Part shown: positions 33,369 to 42,178 of the stretch, piece after piece
Layout: each line of letters opens with the position of its first letter
Numbering within the stretch: the stretch's first letter is position 1
Assembly (NCBI GenBank): GCA_024234395.1
Contig: JACKOH010000001.1
Coordinates: 1,569,001 to 1,633,000 of the forward strand
Direction: 5' to 3'
Origin: Pseudomonadales bacterium
GTDB taxonomy: Bacteria > Pseudomonadota > Gammaproteobacteria > Pseudomonadales > Pseudohongiellaceae
Length of the DNA: 64,000 nt
The notes under the pieces: generated by a model
Told to the model about the DNA's origin: nothing
Seen by the model: only the letters and a program-made list of their open reading frames with translations
The model's database searches: none
Position numbers and translations under genes: made by a program

Positions 33369-34169
33369 CTACGACAGGCTGTCAGGGTCCGGATCATCGC
33401 TGCCGGCGATACCCCGGCTTGTCTCACCGTCACCAGCCAGGGATGATCTGCGGCGAGGGTCGTAGCAGCTGTAATAGCGTTCCGCCGCGGGGACTGTCAG
33501 GAACAGGGTGAAATAGACGTATGCCGCCCACACCAGCGCCTCCTCAGCCAAAGCCAGACTCAGGGCGATAGACACCGACCCCGTGATCAGGACCACCAGC
33601 CAGGCCAGGCAGATACGTCGACAGAAATACAGTTCGAACTCATTCAGGGATAATTGCCGGCGATGGCGAAGGGCGTTCTGATACAGCGCGATTATCAGCA
33701 GCGACAGCGCAATCAGGCCGACTCCGACAAACACGAACAGATTACTGACTCCCTCCCAGGTCATATCCGGCAATTCAACGCCCAGCCGGCCGTCACTGAG
33801 ATACAGCACCGAAGCCTGGATAACCAGCTTGATCGGATAGACGAAAATCAGCATCAGCATAACCAGCGCCAGACTGAGATAGACGGTGAGGCGGTCCTGC
33901 AAACCGAAAGTGCGACTCCAGGTGGCATGAGAAAGCCATACTGAACCGATGATGGTGGCACTGATGACAAACGCCGGGATGTCCCTCGAAAGCGCAAGCA
34001 GTTCCTGGGGACTGCGCGGTATCTCGTCGATGCTGATAACCAGCATGGTAAACGCAAAGGCGAAGGCGGCGTCGACAAAAGTCTCGATGCGGGTCATGTT
34101 CTCACCGCGCAGCAGTCGCCCGCTCTCTTCCCGGCACCCGGCCAGAAATTCCCGACTCAGGGGTTCCAC
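33369..34169 (-). CDS. TMEM175/DUF1211-family membrane protein (potassium channel-like)
   Basis: 266 residues with about six hydrophobic segments. Near residue 27 the signature RIETFVDAAFAFAFTMLVIS matches the RxxxFSDAVFAIAxTLL motif of bacterial TMEM175 potassium channels. GTG 34169 starts after AGGCGG; an internal ATG at residue 25 just before the motif is an alternative. Seven bases after the beta-propeller gene on the same strand, so probably co-transcribed. The C-terminal tail is hydrophilic and acidic (SDDPDPDSLS). Confidence 0.83.
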   Translation of the reverse strand: MEPLSREFLAGCREESGRLLRGENMTRIETFVDAAFAFAFTMLVISIDEIPRSPQELLALSRDIPAFVISATIIGSVWLSHATWSRTFGLQDRLTVYLSLALVMLMLIFVYPIKLVIQASVLYLSDGRLGVELPDMTWEGVSNLFVFVGVGLIALSLLIIALYQNALRHRRQLSLNEFELYFCRRICLAWLVVLITGSVSIALSLALAEEALVWAAYVYFTLFLTVPAAERYYSCYDPRRRSSLAGDGETSRGIAGSDDPDPDSLS

Positions 34170-34175
34170 GACCGC

Positions 34176-35180
34176 CTACCTGGCCTGACCGAACTGGAGC
34201 CTGGCGATCGCGATGCCACTCTCGCCGGCCACCGCATAAAGCAGGTAGGTTTCACCGTCCTCCTCGAACACGGCAGGGTCACGAAGCTGATTGACCCGCT
34301 CTTCGATATGACCGCCGCGGGACGGCACCACCGGCAGACCGGCACCTTCCCATTCCCGTTCCGGACGCAGCAGTTCCTCAGTTTCCGTTACCTGCCAGGT
34401 CTGCCAGTCGCCGGTCAGCGGAATGGTACTGACGTATATTCGTTCAGGGGCGTGTCCGATCCGGGTCCAGAATACGTAAAGAGTGTCATTCCTGATCAGT
34501 AGCGCGGAATGACGCATGTCGTCATGTATCAACAGCGGCCCGGCTTCAAAGTTGCCGATGCCATCGCGGGACCGGTAAAGATAGCCCGGTTTCGACAGCG
34601 CGTAGTAAAAGGACTCGTGTTGAATGACACGGAAGTATGGACGTCCCAGCACCTCCTGCCGACCCTGAAAATGAATTCCGTCATGGGAAACCGCGAGCCG
34701 GGTCAACTGACGCCCGACATCCCGACCGTGGTAATACATGACAATCTGCCGCAGGTCCTCCCGCACGTGAACATCCGGCGAGGCGATATGGGCATACAGT
34801 TCATCACTCGCCCCCGGTGCCAGGGAACAGGGTGGGCAGGTGACGGGAAAATGGGAAGCGTTCAGTTGCAGCGTTCCCGGTGAATACACGGTCCAGGGTC
34901 CGGTCAGTTGATCGGCATGCGCCATGCGAATGTAGGTGCCACGATGATCGGCGAAATAGAGGTAGTACTTACCCAGCGGATTTTCGACCCAGTCCGGTAC
35001 CCGGATCAGCGACGGCCCCTGAATATTGCTTCCCATGCGCGCATCCATACCAGGACCGATGAGCGGCCCATCGCCAAGCCGCTCCGCCGTGACCAGCGGC
35101 TCCCCGACTGCAGTTGGATTGATGACGGTCAGCAGCGACAGCAACAGCATCAGCAATGGCAGGCGTGCAGACAATTTCAT
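34176..35180 (-). CDS. Secreted GH43-like five-bladed beta-propeller protein
   Basis: 334 residues with a signal peptide (LPLLMLLLSLLTVINPTAVG). Blade-like segments: GPSLIRVPDWVENPLGKYYL, YFADHRGTYIRMAHAD, DVHVREDLRQIVMYYHGRD, and DGETYLLYAVAGESG. The pattern resembles family 43 glycosidases and related phosphorylases, but catalytic acids cannot be assigned with certainty, so a sugar substrate is not claimed. Four cysteines lie in TCPPC and nearby. Upstream partner of the TMEM175-like gene. Confidence 0.65.
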   Translation of the reverse strand: MKLSARLPLLMLLLSLLTVINPTAVGEPLVTAERLGDGPLIGPGMDARMGSNIQGPSLIRVPDWVENPLGKYYLYFADHRGTYIRMAHADQLTGPWTVYSPGTLQLNASHFPVTCPPCSLAPGASDELYAHIASPDVHVREDLRQIVMYYHGRDVGRQLTRLAVSHDGIHFQGRQEVLGRPYFRVIQHESFYYALSKPGYLYRSRDGIGNFEAGPLLIHDDMRHSALLIRNDTLYVFWTRIGHAPERIYVSTIPLTGDWQTWQVTETEELLRPEREWEGAGLPVVPSRGGHIEERVNQLRDPAVFEEDGETYLLYAVAGESGIAIARLQFGQAR

Positions 35181-35404
35181 TTTCGGACTCCTCGCAGTTC
35201 CGGCCTCAGCGGCCGGCTGGTGTCAATTATTCTGTTTTCTGAGATGCCATGGGCTCACTTCACAGACAGCCGCATCTGGCGCCAACCGGACCTCGGCAAA
35301 ACTTAGCACATTGCGTCAGCGGCGAGAACATCTCTTGCCCCCTTTTCACCCGACACATTACAATACCGGTCCCGTCGCCAATAAAATCAGCAGAACCGAA
35401 CTTA

Positions 35405-36205
35405 ATGCAATTAAGAATCCTGCGGGAACCCACTTTCCATTTTCTGGCCCTTGCGGCCGGTATTTCATTATTTTACTGGTTGTTCAATAATGACGACTCG
35501 AGGCCCCTGCAGATCGACTGGCAGGAGGTCGAGGCGCGCATCGTCGTTACCGAACTGGCCCAGGGCTACCCGGCCACCGACGAACAGAAGCAGGAGATCG
35601 AGAACCTGCTGATCGACGACTATGTCCTGGTGATGGAAGCCTATGACATGGGGCTGCAGAACGATGCCCGGATCAATGACATCCTGACCCAGAAAATGCG
35701 CCACGTTCTGAGTGGCAATGTAATTCAGCCGACGGACGACGAGCTGCAGGCCTTTTATCAGCAGAATCTGGACCGCTATGGTCAGCCCGCCCGGGTCACC
35801 GCCACCGAACTGGTTTTCAACAACCCGGACCCGTTACCGGCCGAGGTGGCCGGGCAGTTGGCTGCGGGCGTGCCGGAGCAGGACCTGGTCACCGACCTCA
35901 ATCGGATTGCCGGCATCCTGCCCCGGGTAACCCAGGAAGATCTGGCCAGTATTTTCGACACCGAAACGGCGTCAGGAGTTTTCACCTCGTCTGGCGATGA
36001 CTGGGTCGGTCCCTACATCAGCCGCCGGGGCCAGCACTGGATTCAGGTGGAACAACGCTTCCCGGCCCGCACCCCGCCGCTGGACGAAATTATTGAACAG
36101 GTCAGGCTGGACTGGATTGCCAGAGAGGAAGAGCAACGCCTGCAGCAGGAAATAGAACGCCTTCGGAACCGCTATGCCATCTCTATCGTCAACCGCCCTG
36201 CGTAA
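35405..36205 (+). CDS. Membrane-anchored parvulin-type peptidylprolyl isomerase (PpiC-like)
   Basis: 266 residues from ATG 35405 (MQLRILREPT); the upstream open frame lacks homology. N-terminal membrane anchor (FHFLALAAGISLFYWLF, residues 11-27), SurA/PpiD-like helical region (VTELAQGYPATDEQKQEIEN; QPTDDELQAFYQQNLDRYGQ) and a rotamase-like C-terminal part (DDWVGPYISRRGQHWIQVEQ). Periplasmic folding factor. Its 3' end overlaps the HupE/UreJ gene by 32 bases. This pairing is common in proteobacteria, suggesting it helps fold that membrane protein (inference). Confidence 0.82.
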   Translation: MQLRILREPTFHFLALAAGISLFYWLFNNDDSRPLQIDWQEVEARIVVTELAQGYPATDEQKQEIENLLIDDYVLVMEAYDMGLQNDARINDILTQKMRHVLSGNVIQPTDDELQAFYQQNLDRYGQPARVTATELVFNNPDPLPAEVAGQLAAGVPEQDLVTDLNRIAGILPRVTQEDLASIFDTETASGVFTSSGDDWVGPYISRRGQHWIQVEQRFPARTPPLDEIIEQVRLDWIAREEEQRLQQEIERLRNRYAISIVNRPA

Positions 36206-37172
36206 CTGGCTGCCCGTTTTCCTGGTGCTGCTGGCAGGGCCGCTGGCAGCTCACGATGTCGACGTCACCGGCGTGGCACGCATGTTTCTGGACGAGATCG
36301 ATTCCGGCGTCTACCGGCTTTCGATTGTGGATCGACAGGTTCCCCCGATCAGGAATCTGCAGGAGGTTGTGCCGGTCCGCTGTGAGGTGCTGGAAGATCC
36401 CCGGGAATTGCGGTTCCGCTGCGATCCGCAGCTCAGCCAGTCCGACCGGCTGCTGTTGCCCTGGTCTCTGGAGGGCCTGGTTGTGGTCGCCAGGTGGAGC
36501 GACGGGACCGAAGGCTCGGGCTATTTCCGCGGCACCGGAACCGTGGTTCCCGTACCGCTTTCCGCACTGCGGGCCGGTTCCTCCTCCATCGCCGCTCTCG
36601 CTTCCACGTATCTGGTGAGCGGCGCCGAACACATCCTGTTCGGCTTCGACCACCTGCTGTTCGTACTCGGACTGCTGTTGCTGCTACGGGGAATCTGGCC
36701 GCTGGTCAGGACCATTACTGCGTTTACCTTAGCCCACAGCATGACGCTCGGGCTGGCGGTTCTGGGCGTGGTCAATGTCCCCTCGGCTCCGGTGGAAATC
36801 GTTATCGCCCTGTCAATCGTGTTGCTGGCGCGGGAAATCATCATGGGCCAGCGCGGCAATCTCAGCCTGGTGCACCGGCTGCCCTGGCTGATCGCCTTTA
36901 TCTTCGGACTGTTCCACGGCCTGGGATTCGCAGGCGCTCTGGGCGACCTGGGATTACGGGCCGCCGACATACCGCTGGCCCTGCTGTTTTTCAACCTCGG
37001 AGTGGAGTTGGGCCAGCTGGGCTTCATCGCCCTCGTGCTGGTGGTTAACAACCTGATCGGCCACCACCTGGTGCAGCGCCTGCCACGCGTGGAAACCGCG
37101 TTGGCCTATGGCCTGGGCGGGATTTCCACCTACTGGTTCCTGGACCGTTTGCCTGGCCTGCTACCCGGTTGA
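36174..37172 (+). CDS. HupE/UreJ-2 family membrane protein
   Basis: 332 residues with a signal peptide (FLVLLAGPLAAHD), a periplasmic domain (about 22-140), then seven or so hydrophobic helices. The first is in the motif GAEHILFGFDHLLFVLGLLL; further motifs are TAFTLAHSMTLGLAVL and IFGLFHGLGFAGAL, His-rich patterns of the HupE/UreJ family that may handle nickel or cobalt. No hydrogenase or urease genes are in the window, so the substrate is open. Overlaps the PpiC-like gene. Confidence 0.88.
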   Translation: MPSLSSTALRNWLPVFLVLLAGPLAAHDVDVTGVARMFLDEIDSGVYRLSIVDRQVPPIRNLQEVVPVRCEVLEDPRELRFRCDPQLSQSDRLLLPWSLEGLVVVARWSDGTEGSGYFRGTGTVVPVPLSALRAGSSSIAALASTYLVSGAEHILFGFDHLLFVLGLLLLLRGIWPLVRTITAFTLAHSMTLGLAVLGVVNVPSAPVEIVIALSIVLLAREIIMGQRGNLSLVHRLPWLIAFIFGLFHGLGFAGALGDLGLRAADIPLALLFFNLGVELGQLGFIALVLVVNNLIGHHLVQRLPRVETALAYGLGGISTYWFLDRLPGLLPG

Positions 37173-37176
37173 GCGG

Positions 37177-37587
37177 CTACTGCTGCATATAACGCTGGTG
37201 GCAGCTTTCGCAGGGCGGGTATAACTGGTCATTACCGGCGTTGAACAGCGCTTCCTCATCGCGGTTGCCGATCGCAGTCAGCGCTGCCCGGGCCGCGCTG
37301 ATCATCTGCCGGTCGTATTCCTGCCAGTCTGCATTGGCGGCATTATCCCCGGCTTCCTGCAACAGGGTCCCGGCAGCGATTACCGTAACTGCCGCATTTT
37401 CCAGCTCCTGCCACTGGTCATCAGTCTGAATATCGTAAGCACCCCACAGGGTATTGGTCATGGGGGCAATGATGGCATTCATGATCTGGGAAACAGTCAG
37501 CCCGTCCTGGGCCCGGGTTGCCCCGATCCCGAACAGCATCAGCCCCATCAACAGAATCGACAGACCCTTTCCAGTCAGGTTTTTCAT
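37177..37587 (-). CDS. Small periplasmic c-type cytochrome (class II-like)
   Basis: 136 residues. Signal peptide (GLSILLMGLMLFGIGATRAQ). A single haem motif C126-E-S-C129-H130 lies near the C-terminus, the class II (cytochrome c'/c556) placement; the preceding 100 residues are helical. RBS AGGAGGATACTGTC upstream. Monocistronic. Electron carrier, partner unknown; periplasmic PQQ and cytochrome dehydrogenases lie 8-14 kb away. Confidence 0.82.
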   Translation of the reverse strand: MKNLTGKGLSILLMGLMLFGIGATRAQDGLTVSQIMNAIIAPMTNTLWGAYDIQTDDQWQELENAAVTVIAAGTLLQEAGDNAANADWQEYDRQMISAARAALTAIGNRDEEALFNAGNDQLYPPCESCHQRYMQQ

Positions 37588-37787
37588 GACAGTATCCTCC
37601 TTGCAGATTACCAGCTTGGCCTGTCAGTTTACCCCATGTTGCAGCGAACGTGGGGGGCAAGCTCAAATCCGACTATCAGCCGGATGACAGTCGGCAGACA
37701 GTGAGTCAGGAATCTGTTCTAATCTCACTGGCAAGACTGGTCACTTACTGATCGACTGCTTACTGAACCACTGAAGGGGAATACATC

Positions 37788-38726
37788 ATGTTCGCCAGAC
37801 AAGCCCTAAACCGTTTCGGAATCGCCCTGTTTCTGCTGTGCCTGCTGCCACACCTGGCTGTTGCCGATGTCTGGTCCGAGGCTGAGCACGGTTACGCGCA
37901 GAACGGCGATGTCCGGATTCATTACGCCACCCTGGGTCAGGGTCCACTGGTAGTCATGATCCACGGGTTTCCCGATTTCTGGTACAGCTGGCGCCACCAG
38001 ATGGCAGGCCTGAGCGACCGTTACCAGGTGGTGGCCATCGATCAGCGGGGTTACAACCGCAGCGATAAACCGGCTGGCCAGGCCAACTACAACATGCGCT
38101 ACCTGGTCAGTGATATCGCTGCCGTAATCCGTCATTTCGATGCCGAGAAGGCAATTATTGTCGGCCACGACTGGGGTGGCGTGGTGGCCTGGCAGTTTGC
38201 CTTCGCCAATCCCCAGATGGTGGACAAACTGGTCATCCTCAACCTGCCTCATCCTAACGGCATGGCCCGGGAACTGGCCGGCAATCCGGAACAACAGCGA
38301 AACAGCCAGTATGCCAGGGACTTCATCGCCGGTTCACCAGCCGATCCGGACATATTCTTCGGCGCTCCCATGAACCCACAGACCTTATCCGGCTGGGTCA
38401 CTGACCAGGCGGCTCGCGAACATTACCTCGAGGCATTCGGCCGCTCCGACTTCGACGCCATGCTGGCCTACTACAAGGAAAATTACCCCCGCATGGATGC
38501 CACGTCACCGACACCACCCCCGGCACCGCAATTGAATGTGCCGCTGCTGGTTTTTCACGGCCTGCAGGATACCGCCCTGAACTCCGATGGTCTCAATAAC
38601 ACCTGGGACTGGAACGATGCCGATACCACCATCGTCACCGCTCCCCAGGCCAGCCATTTTGTGCAACAGGATGCCGCTGAGCTGGTCACCACGACGCTGC
38701 GCTGGTGGCTGCTGTCACGACCGTAA
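37788..38726 (+). CDS. Secreted alpha/beta hydrolase, epoxide hydrolase/haloalkane dehalogenase-like
   Basis: 312 residues with a signal peptide (IALFLLCLLPHLAVAD). HGFPDFWYSWRHQ holds the oxyanion HGxP motif; nucleophile elbow GHDWGGVVAWQFA with Asp near 124; YNRSDKP after strand 4; C-terminal His in ASHFVQQD. An Asp nucleophile points to epoxide hydrolase or dehalogenase rather than esterase. Substrate unknown; periplasmic location is unusual for this group. Confidence 0.85.
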   Translation: MFARQALNRFGIALFLLCLLPHLAVADVWSEAEHGYAQNGDVRIHYATLGQGPLVVMIHGFPDFWYSWRHQMAGLSDRYQVVAIDQRGYNRSDKPAGQANYNMRYLVSDIAAVIRHFDAEKAIIVGHDWGGVVAWQFAFANPQMVDKLVILNLPHPNGMARELAGNPEQQRNSQYARDFIAGSPADPDIFFGAPMNPQTLSGWVTDQAAREHYLEAFGRSDFDAMLAYYKENYPRMDATSPTPPPAPQLNVPLLVFHGLQDTALNSDGLNNTWDWNDADTTIVTAPQASHFVQQDAAELVTTTLRWWLLSRP

Positions 38727-38750
38727 CGGCAGCGACGCGACCGGCTTCGC

Positions 38751-39266
38751 TCAGCCCAGGTACCCGTGCTGAGCCAGTTGCACCGAGTTGCCGTCGGGAT
38801 CGTTAAAGTAGAGCTGATCACCGCCACTGGTGCGATTGGCCGGGTTCCGGTTAACCCGGCCTTCGATGCCGTGTTCGGCAAGCCTGGCGTTGAGCCTGTC
38901 CGCATCGTAATCGTCCACACCGATACACAGGTGGTGCATACCCCGGGTACCGGCGATATTGTACAGACCCAGGAAACTTTCCTCGCCCAACCCCAGGTTC
39001 AGTCCTCCGTTGGCGGGCCGACTGATAATTTCCATGCCCAGCACCCGCTGGTAGAAATCCGCCGAGCGAGTGACGTCGCTGACCGACAGCGAGACATGAT
39101 TCATGGAGCGGCCGATCGCTGCCGGTGCCACGGTCTGGGCCAGCAGCGGTTGCCCCAGGGCCGCCGCTCCCGCGGCACTGAGCAGTGAAGTCACCAGTTG
39201 GCGACGGGTCAGCCGGTTTTCCTCGTACTGGGTAAGCAGTGCTTCGATCTGGTTTTTCATAGTCAA
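38751..39266 (-). CDS. Exported VOC/glyoxalase-fold protein (Tat-like signal)
   Basis: 171 residues. A twin-arginine-like leader NRLTRRQLVTSLLSAAGAAALG (residues about 17-38) precedes a single VOC domain: MNHVSLSVSDVTRSADFYQR, GMHHLCIGVDDYDADRLNAR and DQLYFNDPDGNSVQLAQHG. His, His and Glu-type metal positions are partly present (the last is Gln). A dioxygenase or isomerase-type role is possible but not demonstrated. Convergent with the alpha/beta hydrolase. Confidence 0.8.
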   Translation of the reverse strand: MTMKNQIEALLTQYEENRLTRRQLVTSLLSAAGAAALGQPLLAQTVAPAAIGRSMNHVSLSVSDVTRSADFYQRVLGMEIISRPANGGLNLGLGEESFLGLYNIAGTRGMHHLCIGVDDYDADRLNARLAEHGIEGRVNRNPANRTSGGDQLYFNDPDGNSVQLAQHGYLG

Positions 39267-39356
39267 CTTTCCTGATTCCTGGTTACATGCAAGTGTTGGT
39301 AAACGTGTTCTGCATAAGCGCGGCGCCGAAGATTATGCCCGCTAACGAGCGCCGGC

Positions 39357-40394
39357 TTAACGGAGTACGTGACGCTCCAGCATCTGCCTCCTCACCACGG
39401 CCCCGTAGACATTGCCGTCGGCATCGACCCCCACGCCTTCAGCTCCGGAGTGGGGATCGGTAAGCGGTTCCAGGTCCTGGATAAAGGCTGTGACCTCCCC
39501 GTCTCTGGCCGAGCCGATCCGGATCCCCTTCATGATGCCCGACAGCTCGCCGGCCCCGGTATCCGGCCCGGATTCAGAATCAGCCACGTAAATCCTGTCA
39601 TCAGCAGTAATAAAAATCCCGCTGGGACGGCCAAACTGCCGCCACTCTTCGAGAAATTCCCCGTCCTGGGTAAACAGCTGAATTCGATTGTTTTCCCGGT
39701 CACCGACAAACAGGCGACCGCGGGAATCCATGGCGATAGTGTGTGGCTCGCTCAACTCTCCCGGTCCGGATCCCTTATGCCCGAAGGCGGACAGGTAAGT
39801 GCCATCGGCACTGTACCTGACGATACGGTTGTTGACGCCATTACGGTGGCTCTCCGCCACAAAGATATCGCCATCCTGCGGATCCACCACCACGTCATTG
39901 GGCCAGTACAACAGTCCCGGTTCCGGGCCCCCGATGCCGGGTTGGCCGAGGCGCATCAGCACTTCCCCGTCAGGGTTGAACTTGATGACCTGGTGACCGA
40001 GGTTGACGCTGTCACGGGCATCGGTAACCCACAGATTGCCTTCGTGATCCACGGTCGCGCCGTGAGGAAAAACAAACAGCCCGCCACCGAAACTGTCCAG
40101 CAGATGCCCGGCGTAGTCGTATTTCAGAATCGGGTCCTCGCTGCGCCCTTCGCAGGAATTGTTGACGCAGCGATGTACCACGTAAATAAAGCGCCCATCC
40201 GGTGACGGTTCGACTGCAGTTACCGCGGCCCAGCGGGTACCGGCCGGCAGCTCACCCCAGTCCCGCTGGGTCGTATAAGGTTGCGGCAGATCGTTACGCA
40301 CGCCGTGCGCCAGCGGCGCTACCGGCTGTGACCATGCCTGCGAACCCCACAGCAGGCAGCCCAGCAGCGGACCGCCATAGCGAATAATGTTCAT
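39357..40394 (-). CDS. Secreted NHL-repeat beta-propeller protein
   Basis: 345 residues with a signal peptide (LLGCLLWGSQAWS). NHL-type repeats are visible: FPHGATVDHEGNLWVTDARD, WPNDVVVDPQDGDIFVAESH, EPHTIAMDSRGRLFVGDREN, and RPSGIFITADDRIYVADSES. Related to the peptidyl-alpha-hydroxyglycine alpha-amidating lyase-like propellers; catalytic residues cannot be confirmed. Periplasmic or extracellular. Confidence 0.83.
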   Translation of the reverse strand: MNIIRYGGPLLGCLLWGSQAWSQPVAPLAHGVRNDLPQPYTTQRDWGELPAGTRWAAVTAVEPSPDGRFIYVVHRCVNNSCEGRSEDPILKYDYAGHLLDSFGGGLFVFPHGATVDHEGNLWVTDARDSVNLGHQVIKFNPDGEVLMRLGQPGIGGPEPGLLYWPNDVVVDPQDGDIFVAESHRNGVNNRIVRYSADGTYLSAFGHKGSGPGELSEPHTIAMDSRGRLFVGDRENNRIQLFTQDGEFLEEWRQFGRPSGIFITADDRIYVADSESGPDTGAGELSGIMKGIRIGSARDGEVTAFIQDLEPLTDPHSGAEGVGVDADGNVYGAVVRRQMLERHVLR

Positions 40395-40626
40395 GAACTC
40401 TCTCCCCGGGTTTGCCCGGGCAATCTCAGTGGCAGTGAAACTGACCCGGTTGGTTTTACGTGCTTGTTATCTAGGCGGAGACTGGCGCTTACAGACCGTT
40501 ACGCCATTCCTGGCAGGTCAGTGTACTGCAGCCATGGAGCAAAAGGCAGCCGCAGGTGGGCCGTCGTAGAAGGCAGACTTTTTTGTCGAATCTGTCGCAT
40601 TTTGCAATTTATGTTCTTAATATTTG

Positions 40627-40654
40627 TTGACTGGTTCGTTTTTCTTGCTATTGT
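40627..40654 (+). promoter_or_regulatory. Putative promoter of cysD-cysNC
   Basis: TTGACT (40627-40632), 16-bp spacer, TATTGT (40649-40654), 34 bases before the cysD ATG, in a locally AT-rich stretch. No CysB site was recognised with confidence. Confidence 0.6.
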
Positions 40655-40687
40655 GGCGAAATCTCATATCAAAATGGATTTTGCGAC

Positions 40688-42178
40688 ATGACGTTACCCG
40701 CCGAAATACTCAGCAACCGCTATGGTGACAACGGGGCCTGGCTGGCCTGGGATACCCGTTCGGTCCATGACCTGCTCACTGAACAGACCAGCAACGGCTC
40801 GATAAGAACGACGGAACGGTCACTGGAGTCCTCCGATCTGCTGCCCGCAACTCTGGAAGTTGATGCCCTGGTGGATGAATTCGGCCGCCACCTGCGCCAA
40901 CGGGTTCTGGATTCGCTGCTGACGGAAGCCAAAGCGAAACGCTTTACCACCCTGCTGCTTCAGGAGTATCGCAACGACCGGGGGTTGCGGGTGCTGTTCA
41001 GCAACGATCTGCGCGGCGGGCGACGCTGGGTATACCTGCAATCCGATAACGATATCGAGGAACTCGGGGACGCCATCAAGGTACTTGCCGAAGACCGCAA
41101 TGTCCTGCTGCTGCCCGGCGGCCCCATTACCGCCAGCATTCGTGCCCTGCAGGAACGGCTTGGCAGCCCACACCTGCGCGTGGCGGCAGGCAAGGTAGTA
41201 CGCTTTGGACTTCCCGCCTACCATGAGCCGACGGTCAGCGTTGACTGGCAGGTGACTCCCACCACTATCGCGGCCGGACAGACCCTTAGCAACCTGGACC
41301 GGCTGGAAGCGGAGAGCATTTACATTCTGCGGGAAGTGGTCGCCCAGGCAAAAAATCCGGCCATGCTGTTTTCACTGGGCAAGGATTCCTGTGTGATGCT
41401 GCACCTGGCCCGCAAAGCCTTCTATCCAAGTCCGCCACCCTTTCCGCTGGTCCACGTGGACACCCGCTGGAAGTTCAAGGCCATGTATGAATTCCGCGAT
41501 GAGGTGGCGCGGTCCAGCGGAATGGACATGATCGTTCATGTCAACCCGGAAGCCGTGGAAAAAAATATCAATCCTTTTGATCACGGCAGCGAGTTGCATA
41601 CCCATATCACCAAAACCGAAGGTCTGAAACAGGTTCTGAATCAGTACAAAATCGATGTGGCACTGGGTGGCGCCCGTCGCGACGAAGAGAAAAGCCGTGC
41701 CAAGGAACGGGTATTCTCCATCCGCAACAGCAGCCACCGCTGGGACCCTAAACGTCAGCGCCCTGAACTGTGGAGCCTTTATAACGGCTACAAGGCGCAG
41801 GGCGAAAGCATTCGCGCCTTCCCCCTGTCAGACTGGACTGAACTGGATATCTGGCAGTACATCTACCGCGAACAGATTCCGATCATTCCGCTTTACTATG
41901 CCGCCTACCGCCCGGTCGTGGAGCGTGACGGCATGTTGATGCTGGTCGATGACGACCGCGCCGAACTGTTTGAGAATGAAACCATACAGATCAAGAAGGT
42001 TCGGTTCAGAACACTGGGCTGCTATCCGCTGACCGGGGCCATCGAATCCGATGCCGACGACCTGCCATCGATCGTTCTGGAACTCCTCCAGAGCCGCAGC
42101 AGCGAACGCCAGGGACGGGTAATAGACAAGGATTCCAATGCTTCCATGGAGAAAAAGAAGCAGGAGGGTTATTTCTGA
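40688..42178 (+). CDS. cysD: CysD (sulfate adenylyltransferase subunit 2) with a novel ~200-residue N-terminal extension
   Basis: 496 residues; usual CysD is about 300. The C-terminal 296 residues (201-496) are a complete CysD: LDRLEAESIYILREVVAQ, PP-loop SLGKDS (229-234), HVDTRWKF, GARRDEEKSRAKER, and the conserved end KKKQEGYF. Residues 1-200 are an unrecognised domain with a mixed alpha-beta look (FTTLLLQEYRNDRGLRVLFS; DRNVLLLPGGPITASIRALQ). It has no internal Met near the CysD boundary and the frame is continuous, so it is a true fusion. Makes APS from sulfate and ATP with CysN. TGATG overlap with cysNC couples translation. Confidence 0.93.
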   Translation: MTLPAEILSNRYGDNGAWLAWDTRSVHDLLTEQTSNGSIRTTERSLESSDLLPATLEVDALVDEFGRHLRQRVLDSLLTEAKAKRFTTLLLQEYRNDRGLRVLFSNDLRGGRRWVYLQSDNDIEELGDAIKVLAEDRNVLLLPGGPITASIRALQERLGSPHLRVAAGKVVRFGLPAYHEPTVSVDWQVTPTTIAAGQTLSNLDRLEAESIYILREVVAQAKNPAMLFSLGKDSCVMLHLARKAFYPSPPPFPLVHVDTRWKFKAMYEFRDEVARSSGMDMIVHVNPEAVEKNINPFDHGSELHTHITKTEGLKQVLNQYKIDVALGGARRDEEKSRAKERVFSIRNSSHRWDPKRQRPELWSLYNGYKAQGESIRAFPLSDWTELDIWQYIYREQIPIIPLYYAAYRPVVERDGMLMLVDDDRAELFENETIQIKKVRFRTLGCYPLTGAIESDADDLPSIVLELLQSRSSERQGRVIDKDSNASMEKKKQEGYF

